From an uncultured Bacilli bacterium (GTDB taxonomy: Bacteria; Bacillota_I; Bacilli_A; RF39; UBA660): a stretch of 6,394 bases of DNA. Both the position numbers and the translations under genes were made by a program. The stretch covers positions 1 through 6,394 of the forward strand of contig CANROQ010000059.1 of assembly GCA_947632295.1 (NCBI GenBank). Reading direction: 5' to 3'. Below, one piece after another: positions 6,023 through 6,394 of the stretch. The notes under the pieces were generated by a model, which ran no database searches, was not told the origin of the DNA, and worked only from the letters and a program-made list of their open reading frames with translations. The first letter of the stretch is position 1. Each line of letters opens with the position of its first letter.

Positions 6023-6036
6023 ATAAACATGGTATT

Positions 6037-6041
6037 GGAGG
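6037..6041 (+). promoter_or_regulatory. Ribosome binding site of cdaA
   Basis: GGAGG lies 6 bases before ATG 6048. The nearer ATG 6043 is only one base away and is followed immediately by a stop, so 6048 is the start. Confidence 0.7.
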
Positions 6042-6047
6042 TATGAC

Positions 6048-6394
6048 ATGACAGTCGATGGAATAATAGATTTGTTAAAGAAATTATTAGATGTATTAAT
6101 CGTTTGGTTAGTATTATATTATATATTAAAAAATCTTAGAAAAAACGTAAAAATGGTTATGTTATTTAAAGGCGTTTTAATCATTTTGGTTTTAAAACTA
6201 GTAAGTTATAAATTGAATTTGACGACAATTGATTATTTATTAGATTATGTAGTAACTTGGGGACCACTTGCTCTAATCGTTATTTTTCAACCAGAAATTC
6301 GTAATGTTCTAGAACAATTAGGTCGAAGTCAATTATTGGGACGACATAAAGTATTAACGGTTGATGAGAGAGAAAAAGTTGTATATGAAATAGT
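6048..6394 (+). CDS. cdaA: Diadenylate cyclase CdaA, N-terminal part (truncated by window edge)
   Basis: This is the first 115 codons of the membrane-bound cyclase that makes c-di-AMP from two ATP, a messenger controlling potassium and osmolyte balance in Bacillota (family knowledge: about 273 residues in B. subtilis). Three hydrophobic stretches are visible (about 13-27, 37-52 and 63-80), matching the three N-terminal membrane helices. They are followed by the family signature IFQPEIRNVLEQLGR, which leads into the cytoplasmic DAC domain. The catalytic DGA and RHR motifs are beyond the edge. In related bacteria the next genes are usually cdaR and glmM; here they would lie to the right, unseen. 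The promoter and ribosome binding site are strong and dedicated. Confidence 0.93.
   Translation, partial: MTVDGIIDLLKKLLDVLIVWLVLYYILKNLRKNVKMVMLFKGVLIILVLKLVSYKLNLTTIDYLLDYVVTWGPLALIVIFQPEIRNVLEQLGRSQLLGRHKVLTVDEREKVVYEI

Noticed and set aside
5945..6047. Riboswitch upstream of cdaA
   Set aside because: The leader after the predicted promoter is only about 20 bases; the hairpins lie upstream of it.
6043..6051. Two-codon micro-ORF (ATG ACA TGA) overlapping the cdaA start
   Set aside because: Its ATG is one base after the Shine-Dalgarno, too close for initiation; probably chance.
1..6394. tRNA, rRNA, insertion sequence or phage genes
   Set aside because: No cloverleaf, rRNA-like segment, terminal inverted repeat, transposase or integrase motif was seen; nearly all sequence is accounted for by the listed genes.

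Overview
The window is very AT-rich DNA with dense, short-spaced genes. It looks like chromosome of a low-GC Bacillota, most likely a gut-type Bacilli/Mollicutes-related lineage such as the RF39-like or Erysipelotrichia-like groups (inferred from composition and gene families, not from a search). TGA is used as a genuine stop: it ends the gene before trmL in an ATGA overlap. Every tryptophan seen in the recognised proteins is TGG. The genetic code is therefore the standard bacterial one, not the Mycoplasma code.

Layout. Positions 1-3346 hold a leftward operon for the AddAB recombinational-repair nuclease-helicase. addB is complete, and addA is cut by the left edge after its first 322 codons. 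The two overlap by 14 bases. Positions 3347-3444 are a compact divergent promoter region whose two -35 boxes abut. Rightward from there lie a small cysteine-free membrane protein with a likely thioredoxin-like fold (preferred start 3445) and, overlapping it by 4 bases, trmL (tRNA wobble 2'-O-methyltransferase). A separate promoter then drives an unrecognised 469-residue membrane-anchored, highly acidic, repeat-containing protein (4536-5945). This transcript ends at an AT-rich hairpin terminator. A second, adjacent hairpin runs into the promoter of cdaA, the membrane diadenylate cyclase that makes c-di-AMP, which is cut by the right edge.

The window mixes housekeeping functions (DNA repair, tRNA modification, second-messenger synthesis) with two uncharacterised membrane proteins. 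There is no sign of mobile elements, CRISPR or phage. The most interesting items are the 469-residue protein (duplicated module, 39-bp tandem repeat, acidic C-terminal tip ending IWKF), the compact AddB that has no Walker A motif but keeps its nuclease and iron-sulfur residues, and four predicted promoters that all carry an extended -10 beginning TGATA.
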